NCBI GenBank assembly: GCA_002404465.1
Contig: DHJT01000051.1
Span: 1-7,516 of the forward strand
Direction of reading: 5' to 3'
Length of the DNA stretch: 7,516 nucleotides
Origin: Sutterella sp. UBA4713
GTDB taxonomy: Bacteria > Pseudomonadota > Gammaproteobacteria > Burkholderiales > Burkholderiaceae_F
Every line of letters starts with the position of its first letter. Position 1 is the stretch's first letter. Of the stretch, positions 1 through 7,119 are shown one piece after another. The translations under genes and the position numbers were made by a program. The notes under the pieces were generated by a model, which made no database searches, was not told where the DNA came from, and saw only the letters and a list, made by a program, of their open reading frames with translations.

Positions 1-3000
1 GCCGTCGGGCAAAAGCTCGTCGATCAACTTTTTGAGCAAAGAATTCTTCAGGGCAGACACCCCAATCTTTGCGATTCGGGGTATGCGAGTTATTACTACT
101 ACGGAGCGTGCGAATTATCGCCGTTCAGCTATGTGGCGATTTGTTCCCTAATGGGCCCCGACGATGTTAAGACGTTAAGCTGGAAGAGCATCTATTGCGA
201 GTCAAGAAGTTATTCATCCCTGTACGAACCGGAAGACTATGCTTGGTTTCTGTTGCGCATCGTTTCTCCGCAAGACAGCTTCCCGAAAAAGCCGAACGGG
301 GCATCGGATACGGAATCCGATCGGCTCATTGATGCGTGGAGCGATCATTTACTGCTACTGACTGTCGAGCCGTTTGCCGTGTCTTTTTTCGGGACACTGT
401 CAACTCAAGCGGCAGAAAGGTTGGCTCGCTATCTGCAATCGTTTTTTAGTTGCGGAATCAGTTGGGATCGCCTTATGACGCTTCGCAGTTCCGTTCAGGC
501 AATGCGCTTGACCTCCGAACAGCGCAGCCAACTCGATGACTGGTTTACGTTCCTACAGTTTTTCCGAGAAGGGCACCCTGACAAACTGCTCGAACGTATG
601 AGACCCGAATCGCAGCATTACTTCCTGATGCAGGCCGTCCGGGCGCTTCTGGCCGGAGACGGTGCTTTGGCCGTGCGACTTGTCAAAAAGGCTCTTAAAG
701 CGGATGTTTTTTTTCTCGGCGGGCTTCAAGGTGTCTTTGAGAATCTTATCTATGGCTTGGCTCTTTATGCTGACAGACAAAGTCCCGGTTCTCGTCGCAC
801 GATGGAGTCGATTTTAAGGCGCGGCATACATGAGTATGTGCCAAGCAGTTATGTCCTGAATATTATTTCAGCCGTTGCCTTGCATGCCGATTATGAAAAG
901 TCTCTGAACGGACTCGTTGAGGTGATGAATCGAAAATCGATGATTTGTCGTTCCGTCGAAGAAATTGTGGCTTTTGCCTTTCACGTGGATTTCGTGGTCG
1001 GTCAGATTCCCGAAAAACAGGTTTTAAGAGACATCGATTTTGCCGAACAATCGTACCCGCTTATCGGGCAACTTTGGCATGCCGTTATGTATCCGACCGA
1101 CGAAAAAAATGTCGAATATGAAAAGCAGCTGGCTGTTAAGTCCCTGATTGCCTGTCAAAGACGTACGGAGGCTTGGGAGTCGGCACTTGACGAGCTTTTG
1201 GATGTCATGGCGGCGAGTAAAAAGAAAAACGGTTCGGTATCGTTATCGGGGCCGAGTGCACGTGTGATTTATCTTCTCGACACCAAGACGCTCAGTATCG
1301 TGCCTCGTTTGCAGAAAACAAAAAACGGTCGTGTCTGGTCGACCGGACGGGATATTTCTTTAAAGAAGTTCCGGACTATGACAACCGAAGACGGCCTGAC
1401 AGCGCAGGATATGGAGGTGGCTTCTCAGGTCCGAATCGGAGAGGGACGGTTTGCGTCTTCGTATCTGGGCGGTGCTGATCCCCTAAGACAACTTGTCGGA
1501 CATCCGCATGTTTATGATCGATATGACGAGAAGCAACGAATCGATGTTCTCAAGGGACAGCTGCAACTTGTCGTCGAGCACAAAAACGGTTCGTATACGG
1601 TACAAACCAACTTGGGAGACGATTTGCGAATTTCTGACGGAGTGCCTGACTGTGTGATTCGTCAGCCGACGCAGACGAGTATTGAAGTTATCGATATTTC
1701 CCCCGAGCAACAAAAGATCATTGCGACTTTTTCAAAAATCGAAGCATTTCCCGATGCTGCCAAGGACAAGCTTACGACGCTTTTGGAACGGATATCCGAG
1801 CGTACCCCCGTGATGGCCGAGTTGCTGAAAAATTCCGAAAATCTGGAAAAAGCGCAAGGATCGTCTGCCATAACGGTTCGGATTGCTCCCGATAACGAAG
1901 GGAAATTTACCGTGCACGCGGCCGTTCGCCCGCTTGCCGGGGCTTCTGTTCTGTGCGAGCCCGGCAAAGGACTCTCGTGCCTGGCGATGAACGTTAAGAA
2001 TCGAGCCGTTCAGGTTGAGCGTAATCTGGAACAAGAGAGAAAAAATTTTGCGCAATTGGAGACGGCGGTCGAAAACCTCGATGATTCGCGCAGTGACCGG
2101 ACGACGTGGATTCTTTCGACGGTTGACTGCCTTGAATTTTTAAATGCCGTACGCGAGCTCAGTGACGTAGTTGTCGAGTGGCCCGAAGGGGCAAAATTGT
2201 CGATAACACATTCGACGATTTCCTTTGCCAACATGAAGTTTTCCGTGCATCGTATGGGAAGCTGGTTTGAGGTGGACGGCGAGGTCAAGCTTGACGGAAA
2301 GACGCAACTGAAGATGGCTGAATTGCTTCGCCTTGTTCGGGAAGCCAAGGGCAATTTCATTGCGCTCGGAAAGGAGCAGTACGTCGCATTGACCGAGAGC
2401 CTGAAAAAACAATTAATTGCCTTGGATCGCATTGCCGGCGGTTCGAAAACCGTGCAACTGTCACCGTTTAATTCGACGGTTGTCGGTGAGCTCGAAAAAA
2501 ACGGAGCCTCCGTTAGGGCCGATAAAGAATTTCGTTCATTACAGGAAAGAATCGCTCGTGCACAGGTCGTTCAGGCTACGGTTCCCGAGACGTTGCAGGC
2601 CGAATTGCGCGACTATCAGACAGACGGGTTTGAATGGATGATGCGCCTTGCTTCGTGGGGAGCAGGGGCCGTACTTGCCGATGACATGGGGTTGGGAAAG
2701 ACCGTCCAGACGATTGCCGTTTTATTGGCTCGGGCCGCACTCGGACCGCAACTTGTTGTTGTTCCGGCTTCCGTGCTTTTTAATTGGCAGGAGGAACTTT
2801 CTCGTTTTGCTCCGAGTTTAAAGCGCGTTATTCTCAATGAACAAGGCAATCGAGAGCAAGCTTTAAAGGATGCCGGAAAAAACACGGTTGTTATCACGAC
2901 GTACGGTCTTTCCGTTATTGAAGCTGAGGCGATATCCGAAAAAACGTGGGCGACGGCAGTTTACGACGAAGCGCATAACATTAAAAATCGCGAGACTAAA

Positions 3001-3969
3001 TCGTTTAAAGCAGCTCTTGAAGTTAAGGCTGATTTTCGGATTCTCCTGACGGGAACACCTCTACAAAACCACTTGGCGGAAATTTGGGCGCTTTTTGAAG
3101 TTGCTGTCCCGGGGCTCTTAGGGAGTTTTAATCGCTTTGCCGATCGATTTGTGTTGCCGATTGAACGCGATAAAGATCGCGAGCAACAGCGGCTTTTAAA
3201 GCGCTTAATCTCACCGTTTATTTTGCGGCGTACGAAGGCCGATGTTTTAAATGAATTGCCGGAAAAGACCGAAACAACCATCAAGGTAACGCTCTCACCG
3301 GAGGAACGCGCTTTGTACGAGCAGCTGCGTGAGGAAACGCAAATTAATCTTCAGACCGGGGAAATTAATCCCATTCAAGCTCTCGCATCGTTGATGAAAT
3401 TGCGTCAAGCGGCTTGCTCGCCTGAACTTGTCGATTCAAAGCTACGGCTTCCGTCTTCAAAAACACAAGCCTTTTTAGGTTTGGTGCACAACCTGATGGA
3501 GAATCGACATCGAGCTCTCGTATTCAGTCAGTTTACCGGTCACCTGGCACTGATTCGACGCGCACTCGAACAAGAGGGCATTGCGTACCTGTATCTAGAT
3601 GGTGCGGTTACGTCCTCGCGTCGCCAGAAACTTGTAGAGGAATTCGAACAGGGGGAAATGCCGCTTTTTCTCATTAGCCTTAAGGCCGGCGGAACAGGAT
3701 TAAATCTGACAGCAGCCGACTATGTGATTCACCTTGACCCATGGTGGAATCCGGCCGTTGAGGATCAAGCAAGCGATCGAGCGTATCGCATCGGGCAGGA
3801 ACGTCCCGTGACGGTTTATCGTCTGATTGCAGCCGATACCGTCGAAGAAAAAATCTTGAAGTTGCACGGAACGAAAAAGTCTTTGGCCGATGCGCTTCTG
3901 GAAGGGACGGAGCTCTCGAGGCGGCTTGGGCGGGAAGAGATTATGGAGCTATTGGCGCTTGCTCAATAG
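1..3969 (+). CDS. SNF2-family DEAD/DEAH-box ATPase (Swi2/Snf2 motor), 5'-partial
   Basis: This is an ATP-driven double-stranded DNA translocase of the Swi2/Snf2 group in helicase superfamily 2. The frame is stop-free from base 1 to the TAG at 3967-3969. The first in-frame start is GTG at 133, which has no Shine-Dalgarno site nearby, so the true start is probably upstream of the window. Numbering residues from that GTG, motif I is DDMGLGKT (850-857, K856), motif II is DEAH (945-948), motif III is LLTGTPLQN (971-979), motif V includes KAGGTGLNL (about 1184-1192) and motif VI is DQASDRAYRIGQ (1211-1222, arginine finger region). Both RecA-like lobes are therefore intact. A WFEVDG segment at 711-716 resembles the accessory region that precedes the motor in many large bacterial SNF2 proteins. 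Residues 1-600 are not recognised, and no SWIM-type cysteine cluster is visible in the part present. The protein could act in transcription recycling, repair or chromatin handling; the sequence does not say which. It converges on hup. Confidence 0.93.
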   Translation, partial: AVGQKLVDQLFEQRILQGRHPNLCDSGYASYYYYGACELSPFSYVAICSLMGPDDVKTLSWKSIYCESRSYSSLYEPEDYAWFLLRIVSPQDSFPKKPNGASDTESDRLIDAWSDHLLLLTVEPFAVSFFGTLSTQAAERLARYLQSFFSCGISWDRLMTLRSSVQAMRLTSEQRSQLDDWFTFLQFFREGHPDKLLERMRPESQHYFLMQAVRALLAGDGALAVRLVKKALKADVFFLGGLQGVFENLIYGLALYADRQSPGSRRTMESILRRGIHEYVPSSYVLNIISAVALHADYEKSLNGLVEVMNRKSMICRSVEEIVAFAFHVDFVVGQIPEKQVLRDIDFAEQSYPLIGQLWHAVMYPTDEKNVEYEKQLAVKSLIACQRRTEAWESALDELLDVMAASKKKNGSVSLSGPSARVIYLLDTKTLSIVPRLQKTKNGRVWSTGRDISLKKFRTMTTEDGLTAQDMEVASQVRIGEGRFASSYLGGADPLRQLVGHPHVYDRYDEKQRIDVLKGQLQLVVEHKNGSYTVQTNLGDDLRISDGVPDCVIRQPTQTSIEVIDISPEQQKIIATFSKIEAFPDAAKDKLTTLLERISERTPVMAELLKNSENLEKAQGSSAITVRIAPDNEGKFTVHAAVRPLAGASVLCEPGKGLSCLAMNVKNRAVQVERNLEQERKNFAQLETAVENLDDSRSDRTTWILSTVDCLEFLNAVRELSDVVVEWPEGAKLSITHSTISFANMKFSVHRMGSWFEVDGEVKLDGKTQLKMAELLRLVREAKGNFIALGKEQYVALTESLKKQLIALDRIAGGSKTVQLSPFNSTVVGELEKNGASVRADKEFRSLQERIARAQVVQATVPETLQAELRDYQTDGFEWMMRLASWGAGAVLADDMGLGKTVQTIAVLLARAALGPQLVVVPASVLFNWQEELSRFAPSLKRVILNEQGNREQALKDAGKNTVVITTYGLSVIEAEAISEKTWATAVYDEAHNIKNRETKSFKAALEVKADFRILLTGTPLQNHLAEIWALFEVAVPGLLGSFNRFADRFVLPIERDKDREQQRLLKRLISPFILRRTKADVLNELPEKTETTIKVTLSPEERALYEQLREETQINLQTGEINPIQALASLMKLRQAACSPELVDSKLRLPSSKTQAFLGLVHNLMENRHRALVFSQFTGHLALIRRALEQEGIAYLYLDGAVTSSRRQKLVEEFEQGEMPLFLISLKAGGTGLNLTAADYVIHLDPWWNPAVEDQASDRAYRIGQERPVTVYRLIAADTVEEKILKLHGTKKSLADALLEGTELSRRLGREEIMELLALAQ

Positions 3970-4089
3970 GGGGATTTTTCTGCTCGCGCTTTTGCGTGGA
4001 TTTCTCAGGGCGTTGTATTGCAATGTGCTTAAGTCTGTGAAGGTACCGTATAGCGCGGATGTTTACTGAGAGTGCCCGTTCAAGAACTC

Positions 4090-4115
4090 GAAAGCATCGG
4101 TTGCCCGATGCTTTC
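4090..4115. terminator. 11-bp perfect stem-loop downstream of the SNF2 gene, candidate terminator
   Basis: GAAAGCATCGG (4090-4100) is perfectly complementary to CCGATGCTTTC (4105-4115), with a 4-base TTGC loop. It lies 120 bases after the SNF2 stop codon, in a convergent intergenic region. An outer pairing of GAGAGTG (4068-4074) with CACTCTC (4115-4121) could extend the structure. On either strand only three Ts follow at the stem foot, so it is not a canonical intrinsic terminator. Transcript end formation or 3'-end protection is inferred from position and stability. Confidence 0.45.
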
Positions 4116-4130
4116 ACTCTCGGAGTTAAC

Positions 4131-4177
4131 CCGAGGCTCTACCTCGGCGCACCGGTGCGGCAGGTAGTAAAGCTACC
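4131..4177. repeat. Three consecutive small inverted repeats
   Basis: Three short dyads follow one another. CCGAGG/CCTCGG pairs 4131-4136 with 4142-4147. CGCACCGGTGCG (4148-4159) is a perfect 12-base palindrome. GGTAG/CTACC pairs 4163-4167 with 4173-4177. They lie between the two larger hairpins of this intergenic region and would give a highly structured 3' end on either transcript. No function is assigned. Confidence 0.6.
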
Positions 4178-4209
4178 AAAGACTTAACACTGTAGTGTAT
4201 TAAGTCTTT
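4178..4209 (-). terminator. Candidate hup terminator hairpin
   Basis: AAAGACTTAA (4178-4187) pairs perfectly with TTAAGTCTTT (4200-4209). An inner CAC/GTG pairing (4188-4190 with 4195-4197) closes around a short loop. The structure lies 12 bases beyond the hup stop codon, the usual place for its terminator. In the hup transcript the descending arm ends in UUU and then GG, so the U-tract is very short and efficiency is uncertain. Confidence 0.5.
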
Positions 4210-4221
4210 CGGATGTTAGTA

Positions 4222-4491
4222 TTACAAGGCGTCCTTCAATGCCTTACCTGCTCTGAACTTGGGCGTCTTTGAAGCCTTAATCTTGATGGTTTCACCGGTC
4301 TGCGGGTTGCGACCCGTACGGGCAGAACGCTTGGCAACGCAGAAGGTGCCGAAACCGATTAACTGAACTTCACCGCCTTTTTTCAGTGTCTTTTTCGTTG
4401 TTTCAATGAAAGCTTTCAGAGCAGCTTCGGCTTTTGTTTTGGGAAGATCTGCCTGTTTGGCAATCGCTTCAATCATTTCACTCTTGTTCAT
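4222..4491 (-). CDS. hup: HU family DNA-binding protein
   Basis: HU is a small nucleoid protein that dimerises, inserts a beta-ribbon arm into the DNA minor groove and bends DNA with little sequence preference. It compacts the chromosome and assists replication, repair and recombination. The 89-residue product has the usual HU length. It shows the N-terminal helical dimerisation part (MNKSEMIEAIAKQA), the GFGTF core (46-50), the arm signature RNPQTGETIKIKA (61-73) with the intercalating proline at 63, and the C-terminal PKFRAGKALKDAL. The start is fixed by an AAGGAG ribosome site (4499-4504) 7 bases before the ATG. The sequence is closer to HU than to IHF because it has the generic HU arm and C-terminus. 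HupA versus HupB cannot be decided from one copy. The gene has its own predicted promoter and converges on the SNF2 gene. Confidence 0.97.
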   Translation of the reverse strand: MNKSEMIEAIAKQADLPKTKAEAALKAFIETTKKTLKKGGEVQLIGFGTFCVAKRSARTGRNPQTGETIKIKASKTPKFRAGKALKDAL

Positions 4492-4498
4492 GTGTGTT

Positions 4499-4504
4499 CT
4501 CCTT
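4499..4504 (-). promoter_or_regulatory. Shine-Dalgarno site of hup
   Basis: AAGGAG on the minus strand lies 7 bases before the ATG. It is a strong site and decides the start codon. Confidence 0.85.
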
Positions 4505-4515
4505 GGAAGGGTGTG

Positions 4516-4536
4516 CCCTCGATTATCCCCCGAGGG
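4516..4536 (-). promoter_or_regulatory. Hairpin in the hup mRNA leader
   Basis: CCCTCG (4516-4521) pairs with CGAGGG (4531-4536) around a 9-base loop. It lies 11 bases upstream of the hup ribosome site, inside the predicted leader of about 87 bases. It may stabilise the mRNA or affect ribosome access; this is inference from position only. Confidence 0.45.
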
Positions 4537-4584
4537 AATTGGGAGCCTGAACGGATGATATCATTTTATGCCGATTTTCCCAGA

Positions 4585-4614
4585 GTTATTGAGCGCTTTT
4601 TCCTTAAGTGTCAA
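4585..4614 (-). promoter_or_regulatory. Predicted sigma-70 promoter of hup, with an inverted repeat across the -35/spacer
   Basis: On the minus strand a perfect TTGACA -35 box (4609-4614) is followed after 18 bases by AATAAC (4585-4590), which matches 4 of 6 bases of the -10 consensus. Transcription would start near 4578. The dyad GCGCTT (4593-4598) / AAGCGC (4613-4618) overlaps the -35 box and the spacer, so it could be an operator. The -10 box is weak, and a further AT-rich stretch closer to the gene (around 4555-4570) is an alternative. Confidence 0.45.
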
Positions 4615-4731
4615 GCGCCGGATAACGGCATACCACGTGTGCCGTCTAATTCCATGCCAGTTTTCGTTAAATCAATGTTTTTCTCTCGGATTGTCTGACA
4701 GCTCCCGACGACTGAAGGGTGTTCACTTTTG

Positions 4732-4811
4732 TGTTAGCGGACGTATAAAAGTACGCCATTTTGGCGGATAAAAGTAAGCCAGCGGAACTTTGTGGACGCA
4801 GTCCATGAGCC
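4732..4811 (+). repeat. istB-side end of the element: terminal and subterminal repeats
   Basis: From the terminus inward there are three repeats. GGACGTATAAAAGTACGCC is at 4739-4757, a shortened relative GGCGGATAAAAGTAAGCC is at 4763-4780, and a second class GGACGCA-5-TGAGCC is at 4794-4811. A small CGCCA/TGGCG dyad (4754-4758 with 4762-4766) bridges the first two. Counterparts of both classes occur at the other end in the same inward orientation, so they are probably IstA binding sites. Confidence 0.75.
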
Positions 4812-4868
4812 ACCGAAAATGAACATCCCCCATTTGGAGGGGTTAAGGCTTTTTTTGGCGGAACGGCA

Positions 4869-4940
4869 GACTTGTCCACGGGACGTCCGGCCGCTCACCC
4901 TCAATAGTGGGCCGTAGGCCGGACGGACGGTGGGCAAGTC
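4869..4940. repeat. Large imperfect stem-loop between istB and the element end
   Basis: The arms 4869-4892 and 4917-4940 are complementary at 20 of 24 positions, with mismatches concentrated in the middle of the arm. The 24-base interval between them can pair further (GCTCAC 4893-4898 with GTGGGC 4910-4915, one G-T pair), leaving a small loop. It lies 17 bases beyond the istB stop codon at 4958-4960. No T-run follows on the minus strand, so it is not a classic intrinsic terminator for istAB. It may shield the 3' end of the transcript or block read-through. Confidence 0.65.
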
Positions 4941-4957
4941 GTTAACGGTCTCAGATG

Positions 4958-5833
4958 TTAAATGCTCAGACCTTCGAGCTGCGACAAATCTTCATCTGTA
5001 GAAACTTTATCTTCTTTAATATCCTCCTTGGATTTTTGGAGCGTACTGTTGATTTTCTTGAAGGATTCCAGACGATAACTTCGCCCACGAATATCAACAC
5101 GGTGGCAACTTTCAAGGAAGCGATCCAGACCGGCACGTACACTTGCCGTATCCCCGCCAAGAGCGGCGAACCAGTCGGTGACCTTGCGATTGGTTGTAAT
5201 GATTGTGCTCTTTTTGTGGTTGCGTCCTTGCATTAGGTCATAAAAGATTTTTCCATAGACAGGCTTGGCTTGTACGGGTATTCCCAAGTCATCAATGATG
5301 AGCAAATCGTTTCTTTGAACAAGCCGGAGCTTTGAGGTGTACGTATTGCGTTCAATCGAAAGCGTCAGAGATTCGAACAGTTCGTTTGCCGATATGAACA
5401 AAGTGCTGTAGCCTTGACTTGTGGCCTGTCTTCCCAGCGCAATGCTCAAGTGAGTTTTTCCGACTCCGGCCGGGCCCTTGAACAATATGTTTTCGTGGTG
5501 TTCCATCCAAGCAAAGGAGTCACAGAGAGCACTGACAAGCACTTTGACTTCTTTGTTAATTCGGCTAAAGTCGAATTTTTCGACAGTGGCTTGGGTTGGG
5601 AAGCGAGCCATCTTCATTCGCATTTGAGCCTTTTGGCTGTCACGAACGCTGATGATGGCTTCTAAAACGTTTTCCAGAAACTCAGAGGCAGGAATGTTGT
5701 TGTCCTCATTTTCAAGCAAGAGCTTACGCACAAGAGGGATATAGTTCTCTAAGCCAAGCCGAGTTAAACACAGGCTCGTCAGATCCATGCCGCTTTCCCG
5801 TAAGGCCACAGAGTTTTTAATTCTTTTTGCCAT
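4958..5833 (-). CDS. istB: IS21-family helper ATPase IstB
   Basis: IstB is the AAA+ ATPase partner of the IstA transposase. In IS21 it oligomerises on DNA, remodels the target and stimulates insertion, acting in a way related to DnaA and DnaC. Visible motifs are Walker A GPAGVGKT (120-127), Walker B LLIIDDLG (177-184, acidic D181/D182), a sensor-1-like TTNR (213-216) and the GRSYR box (250-254) near the end of the family core. The N-terminal 100 residues are helical and less recognisable. After about residue 257 there is a charged Lys/Glu/Asp-rich tail to residue 291, so the protein is somewhat longer than the usual 245-265 residues. The ATG lies 2 bases after the istA stop codon. A GGAG ribosome site inside the istA 3' end, 7 bases before the ATG, supports the start and suggests translational coupling. 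All ATPase motifs are intact. Confidence 0.95.
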   Translation of the reverse strand: MAKRIKNSVALRESGMDLTSLCLTRLGLENYIPLVRKLLLENEDNNIPASEFLENVLEAIISVRDSQKAQMRMKMARFPTQATVEKFDFSRINKEVKVLVSALCDSFAWMEHHENILFKGPAGVGKTHLSIALGRQATSQGYSTLFISANELFESLTLSIERNTYTSKLRLVQRNDLLIIDDLGIPVQAKPVYGKIFYDLMQGRNHKKSTIITTNRKVTDWFAALGGDTASVRAGLDRFLESCHRVDIRGRSYRLESFKKINSTLQKSKEDIKEDKVSTDEDLSQLEGLSI

Positions 5834-5835
5834 TG

Positions 5836-7104
5836 TTATTCTCCAAAGATTTCTTCGATATCCGTAATTTCAGGTTCAGATGCAAGAACAGGACCGGAGG
5901 AATTGACAACAGGACTCTCGTCGGGTGCCTGATCTCTCCGATAGTTAAGAAGATTTTCCGACGGGACGGTTCCTTGATACAGCGTTCGTGTGTCGCCGGC
6001 CGTGATCAGATATTCGCCGTTGGCGCGCAGGGAAACGTAAACAAACATTCCGGCCATTCGCAATCCCAGTTCAATTCGATTTCCGAATAGATATAGGATG
6101 CCGTGGTCGTTGATTTGAGCTGTCCAGGTCGTAATGTCAAATGACGTTGCCAGAGCTTCCGGAAACTTTAAAAACGGTTTTTCTTTTTCATAGAGCTCGG
6201 CGACCGAGCACTTAGCGTCTCCGATTTGGAAAACGCGTTGATCTGCCATGCTCTCAAGCCATTGATCGAGAGCATTTTGAAGTTCCTGACGATTGCGGAC
6301 GGACCGACCGATAGAGACATCCACGAGCCCGCTGATTTTGATATATCGACCGAAGCGTTCGACTCGCCCTTTGGTTTGTGGACGAGCCGGCATAGCGGCA
6401 ATGGGAGAAATTCCCAGAGGTTTGCAAAGCCATTGAAATGCAGGATGAAATCGAAGAGTTTTGTTACGACGGTTGTTTTCCAGAACAAGGCTTTTATCGT
6501 TGTCACAAAGGATTTGTCGAGGAATTCCATGTTTGCTCAGACACTTGGCTATGGCTAATAGCCAAGAGGTTTGCGTCATGTCCGGGCATACACAAACGTA
6601 AGCTTTACGAGACCAAGAGTAAACGGCCTCGAAAAGGAAGATTTCTTCCTCAATATCAGCACCGTCAAAAAGAAATTTGCATCGGACAAAATCTATTTGC
6701 ACCTGTTGCCCCGGTTCGCAGTGGAACGGAGCCGTCGGTGCCGGTGCCGTTTGTGCAAACAAAGCCGGAAAACGTTCCAGGGCATAACGCCGTACTGAAC
6801 GTTGGGATATTTCAATGTCCGGGGACAATCCGTATTGAAGGGGATTCTTAAGAATGTGGCTTCGGGCAATCGCGCAATTGCCTTTAGCCTTACTCAACAA
6901 CGCTTTAAGCTGCGCCTGATCCCCGGAATCGAGCTTATAGGCCTTGGGTCGTCGATGGCTTTGCGTATTCATCCCGCGATTTGGGTCTTTACGGTATCTG
7001 CCGACTGTTGCCCGACTCACGCCGGTTATCTTTTCAATTTGCCGATTTGTAAGCCCCTGAGAAATCAGGCGTGCTACCTCGCAAATTTTGTAAGGATTCA
7101 ACAT
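5836..7104 (-). CDS. istA: IS21-family DDE transposase IstA
   Basis: IstA binds the ends of the element and catalyses strand cleavage and transfer through an RNase H-like DDE site, working with IstB. The 422-residue protein falls in the usual IstA size range. An N-terminal helix-turn-helix (about 13-38, QGLTNRQIEKITGVSRATVG) precedes a second DNA-binding region (about 50-110). The catalytic core follows, with D138 in GQQVQIDFV, D201 in ILCDND and E249 in TKGRVERFGRY. These are the expected integrase-type acidic residues; D203 is an alternative second Asp. The C-terminal 100 residues form the usual beta-rich part (GILYLFGNRIELG), ending in an acidic tail. The start has an AAGGA ribosome site (7114-7118) 9 bases upstream. 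No frameshift or stop codon interrupts the frame. The gene is followed directly by istB and preceded by a leader with overlapping hairpins. Confidence 0.96.
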   Translation of the reverse strand: MLNPYKICEVARLISQGLTNRQIEKITGVSRATVGRYRKDPNRGMNTQSHRRPKAYKLDSGDQAQLKALLSKAKGNCAIARSHILKNPLQYGLSPDIEISQRSVRRYALERFPALFAQTAPAPTAPFHCEPGQQVQIDFVRCKFLFDGADIEEEIFLFEAVYSWSRKAYVCVCPDMTQTSWLLAIAKCLSKHGIPRQILCDNDKSLVLENNRRNKTLRFHPAFQWLCKPLGISPIAAMPARPQTKGRVERFGRYIKISGLVDVSIGRSVRNRQELQNALDQWLESMADQRVFQIGDAKCSVAELYEKEKPFLKFPEALATSFDITTWTAQINDHGILYLFGNRIELGLRMAGMFVYVSLRANGEYLITAGDTRTLYQGTVPSENLLNYRRDQAPDESPVVNSSGPVLASEPEITDIEEIFGE

Positions 7105-7113
7105 AGTTTTTAT

Positions 7114-7118
7114 TCCTT
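7114..7118 (-). promoter_or_regulatory. Shine-Dalgarno site of istA
   Basis: AAGGA on the minus strand lies 9 bases before the ATG at 7102-7104. It supports this start over any upstream codon. Confidence 0.7.
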
Positions 7119-7119
7119 T

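Noticed and set aside
1662..2432. Several minus-strand frames of 90-140 codons inside the SNF2 gene
   Set aside because: They lie entirely opposite a well-supported gene, overlap each other in different frames, have no recognisable motifs and lack ribosome sites.
4120..4130. GTTAAC near hairpins, considered as an integron attC-like site
   Set aside because: It does not fit the GTTRRRY core, there is no matching partner core, and no integrase or cassette structure is seen.
4080..4210. Possible tRNA in the structured intergenic region
   Set aside because: The stems do not form a cloverleaf, and no T-loop GTTCRA motif with proper spacing to an acceptor stem was found.
1..4491. SNF2 ATPase as part of a defence system such as DISARM
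   Set aside because: No methyltransferase, nuclease, phospholipase D or DUF1998 partner is present. The only neighbours are hup and an insertion sequence.
4828..4856. Plus-strand CCCC/GGGG hairpin followed by a run of seven Ts, possible terminator
   Set aside because: The stem is only 4 bp and the T-run begins about 7 bases after it, too far for a normal intrinsic terminator.
4492..4937. Short frames on both strands between hup and istB
   Set aside because: They cross the hup promoter or the element terminus and its repeats. A real gene there would have to span the insertion boundary.
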